Shown here piece by piece: positions 31,690 to 34,620 of a stretch of 34,620 nucleotides of DNA (its first letter is position 1; each line of letters opens with the position of its first letter). Where the stretch lies: positions 1 to 34,620 of the forward strand of contig NXFV01000962.1 in the NCBI GenBank assembly GCA_002803225.1. The letters are read 5' to 3'. Source of the stretch: Gamarada debralockiae (lineage: Eukaryota > Ascomycota > Leotiomycetes > Helotiales > Hyphodiscaceae). A program made the position numbers and the translations under genes. The notes beneath the pieces were generated by a model. The model ran no database searches. It was not told the origin of the DNA and worked only from the letters and a program-made list of their open reading frames with translations.

Positions 31690-34403
31690 CCAGTGCGCAT
31701 TGTAAAAGCGTTTTTCAAACAGCAGTTGACGTCCAGATGCAGAACATTTTGAATGAGCGCGGCAAAATTTCTACCTTAGCTAAATTGGCGGACGCCGAAA
31801 TTCAGCGAGGCACAGATCAATTCGTTGTAGCTGTCCGTCATGGATTTATTTTTGAGTCAAAGGTTTGACCAAGTATCATCAACACCGCTAGCCTATTTAT
31901 ATTACTCGAAGACTTCATTCGAGCCTGAGCGCACCAACCCAGAGGAGATCATGCGCAGTATCCTCCTGCAACTTAGCCTTTTCCGGAGAAATTCAGAGAG
32001 ATATTCACGAGGCTCTTTTGGCTAAATATGAGAGGCGGGAAGCTGATGTAAGGGTGGATGAGTTTGGTATTCCCAGATTATCAATCGAAGAATGCGTCAG
32101 GGCCATTTAGACATCACTGGAGCTATCCCAGTGACCATAGTTATCGATGCTGTTGATGTAATCCAAGCCGATCTTAGACATCGACAGCTAGATGCCCTCG
32201 GGGTTGTTGAAAAGTCTGCAAGTATCGTTAATGTTTTTGTCACGAGCCGCGATGACAGTAACATTCTCGCATTGCTACCAGATGCTTCGAAGCTTCGCAT
32301 TGGTAGATATGGAACTTTTTGTCCGACGATGCGGGGACCTTGGACGTATCGGCTGGGTTGCAAGAAGAGCTGGTGCGGACATTACTCAAAGGAGCTGGAG
32401 AAATGTGAGAAATTTTGATCCTTCCAAATATCTACTTCACTGGCTAATCACAATTTTAGGTTTTTGTGGGATGTCCTGCAACGGGCGAACTTGTGTTGAA
32501 TGAGGCACGAATCCGGCATTAAAAACTCCATGGTACGGCTTCCGAAAGATGGCCGAGCCTTTCGCTCGAAACACTGCAATCTATGCCTTCTCTTGGTTGC
32601 TCTGCATGCAAGAGGTCTTGACACCGTCAAGCTTTCTTGCCGCAATTTCAATGATCGACCCAAATCGTGAAGATAATCTGGAGCTTTCCAAGTTGATCGA
32701 TATCTGCTTTGATTTGATTTTTCTGGACTCGGAATCAAATGTCTTGCGCTTTGCACATGTATTAGTCCAGGAGTTTCTAGAAGACAGGCCGGAGTTCGAT
32801 CCTTAAAAGAGACATCGACTGGAAGCAACAACTGCCTTAATTTCTGTATTGAAGGTTCTCCCTCAGGCTCCCCAGAGGCTTAAGTTCGGTGAATGCATTC
32901 TACCAGTATGGGTCAACCTACTGGGCTGAGCACTACAAAGCTGCTAAGATCGCCAAAATGACTGATGATCTCTGCCAGAAGGTAAATGATTTTGTGTTTG
33001 ACGAGGGGGAGACATCTCTCTTATTCATCACATGGCTTGAGGACATTCAACGCTTCTCAGAGGCTCTAACAAATGACCATACGATGAAAAGAGCACTGGG
33101 TGCTGTCATTAACGACAACGCCACGCCATTATTTACAGCATCACGTTTGGTCTGATGAGTGTCATTGACGAGCTTGGTCGCAGACAAACTTTGACTGGAA
33201 CCAGAGAAACACCCTTGGCCAGACTAGGCTCTATCTTATAGCTGGAACTGGCTAACGAACTACCATCCGCTCCCTGATAGAGCATGGTGCAGATCCGCAT
33301 GCGAAAGGTGGAAGGTACAGCTTCCCCTCACATGCCGCGAGCTTCGGGGGCACCCTAGTGCTATCCATCAACTACTGGAGCATGGGCTGACCCCGGACTT
33401 GTTGGCGACTTCGGAAATGCATTTCAAGTCTCCATTCTAGGGAATCAAGAAGTGATCTCTTTGCTCCTCTTGCACGAGGTATTCATGTTATCTAGCCAAG
33501 AGGAACACCAATTGAAACTAACCCAAGCATCACAAGCAGGCTTTATGGAAGCCGTTTCATATCTGCAGGAAGTATATTCTGCATCCTTCCCAAATTCAAT
33601 CACAGGACCAGCAGCTCCAAGTAGGGTTGTTGAAGGAGCCATCCTCAAAGGACAACAAGTGGTCCTGGAGCGTTTTCTTGCAAGATCACCTGAATCAAAG
33701 AATCAGCTTCCTCAGGATGCTATCTCAACTGCAGTCCCTCAGAGGCCATGACTCAATGATCGCTTTACTGATGGAGCAAGGCCTCGACCTAGAGCAAGAA
33801 GGACAGCTGGGGACATCCCTTCGCGTCGCTAGTCTCATGGGCCATGAGTCCACTGTCCGTTTTCTTCTTGGAAAAGGCGCGATTGTCAACGGAGACCAGC
33901 GCCTGAGCGGCCCTCTTTAAGCAGCGGCGATGAAATGACACATAGCCATTACCCGGCTATTAATCCAAGGGGGTGCAAAGGTTAACCGGTAGGGTGGGTT
34001 CTATGGTAACGCTCTACTGGCCGCTGCATGCCATGGCCACAAAAAGGTCGTTGAGCTCCTCCTCGATGCTGGTGCAGAAGTCCACCATAAAGGAATTTCT
34101 CGGGATGCATTCCACGCGGTTTCAGAGGGAGGTCATGAGGAAATCGTGACTCTCCTCATTGACAGGGGCTTCCAGTTTCATTATTCGCATCCCGGTGTAC
34201 AGCATGAAATGATGACTCCATCGCCATATAAGAACCTTCTGCGAGATGCATCTCCCAGTCGGATAAGGAACAATAACATGGACAATCTCGAGCGCTCAGA
34301 ATCTGCTATCTTGGTATACGTGACGGATCATCCTCCTACCACTGATTACCGGAATACCTTTGGCAGTATAGTAGAACCTCTTTATAAGCATTACCCTATA
34401 TAA
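31690..34403 (+). pseudogene. NACHT–ankyrin (fungal NLR-type) pseudogene
   Basis: Fragments in correct domain order but in different frames. 31690–31850 is an NLR linker (NILNERGKISTLAKLADAE). 31876–32000 follows the post-P-loop pattern (TPLAYLYYSKTSFEPERTNP). 32040–32100 contains RLSIEECVRAI ending in a stop. 32100–32310 holds the Walker B strand TIVIDAVDV and the sensor FVTSRDDS. 32549–32806 is winged-helix (YAFSWLLCMQEVLT, then RFAHVLVQEFLED). 32889–33155 is a spacer. 33262–34200 has ankyrin-like units such as IRSLIEHGADPH, TVRFLLGKGAIVN and GHKKVVELLLDAGAEVHH. Many stops and shifts separate them, and no Walker A (GxxGxGKT) is found between the first two fragments. Such genes are predicted fungal immune/heterokaryon receptors; this one cannot make a full protein. 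Confidence 0.85.
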
Positions 34404-34525
34404 GCATGCTAGCGCCGGAACAGATGAATTTCCTACAGGTTATAAGCATAACCTTAATACTTAGCATATGCTTATGATTAGTCGGTCCCAAATTTTAGCG
34501 CCCACCAAAATATGCTTAGTAAATC
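34383..34525. repeat. Cluster of ATAAGCAT/ATGCTTA motifs
   Basis: Five or six copies of ATAAGCAT or its complement ATGCTTA occur within ~140 bp, including two near-palindromes (GGTTATAAGCATAACC at 34439–34454 and TTAGCATATGCTTA at 34461–34474). Such clustering is typical of subterminal repeats of a DNA transposon, but no end is visible before the window closes. Confidence 0.4.
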
Positions 34526-34620
34526 TGGTATTCTACTCTATAACCACCATCAAAAATAGCTTCTAATGCGTTTTCCTCACCAAATCGCAGACAGGCTACA
34601 AGCTCGACCAGTCGCAAATA

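Overview
The window is nuclear DNA of a filamentous ascomycete. The evidence is a set of genes split by many short GT–AG introns (46 to 159 nt, most near 50) with CTAAC/CTGAC-type branch points, a fungal Zn2Cys6 regulator, a 14-helix-type drug/metabolite exporter, a NACHT–ankyrin relic, and repeats carrying CpA-to-TpA changes typical of repeat-induced point mutation (RIP). A leotiomycete (Helotiales-like) is my best guess from the protein style; that is inference, not shown.

Layout. 1–2617: an intact three-exon gene for a predicted OTT_1508-type deaminase, bracketed by two ~145-bp direct repeats, one of them RIP-mutated. 2618–4767: repeat-containing DNA without a convincing gene. 4768–5538: a DUF1330-like protein. 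6200–10291: a transposon-dense block holding a complete hAT-type MITE with an 8-bp target duplication, then a ~3.2-kb unit with ~115-bp inverted ends. Nested in that unit are a RIP-ruined Tc1/mariner element, itself carrying a small MITE, and an apparently intact two-exon cupin gene. 10292–12790: decayed sequence with one recognisable gene relic. 13161–16022: an F-box protein and a glutathione S-transferase (both minus strand).

17315–21828: a Zn2Cys6 transcription factor followed on the same strand, 387 bp later, by a DHA2-type major facilitator transporter, a plausible regulator/exporter pair. 23592–24380: a manganese superoxide dismutase (minus). 26609–27457: a stop-riddled relic. 27623–28947: a four-exon old-yellow-enzyme flavoprotein (minus). 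29495–30630: an intact orphan gene of unknown function. 31690–34403: a NACHT–ankyrin (fungal NLR-type) pseudogene broken in many places and apparently lacking its P-loop.

Functionally, the intact genes lean toward redox and detoxification work (GST, MnSOD, old yellow enzyme, exporter plus regulator), but nothing proves that they form one pathway. The region looks like an accessory, repeat-rich compartment where intact genes sit among RIP-damaged repeats and dead genes. All exon coordinates below were assembled by eye from splice signals and reading-frame continuity; every multi-exon model called as a CDS closes on a whole number of codons.
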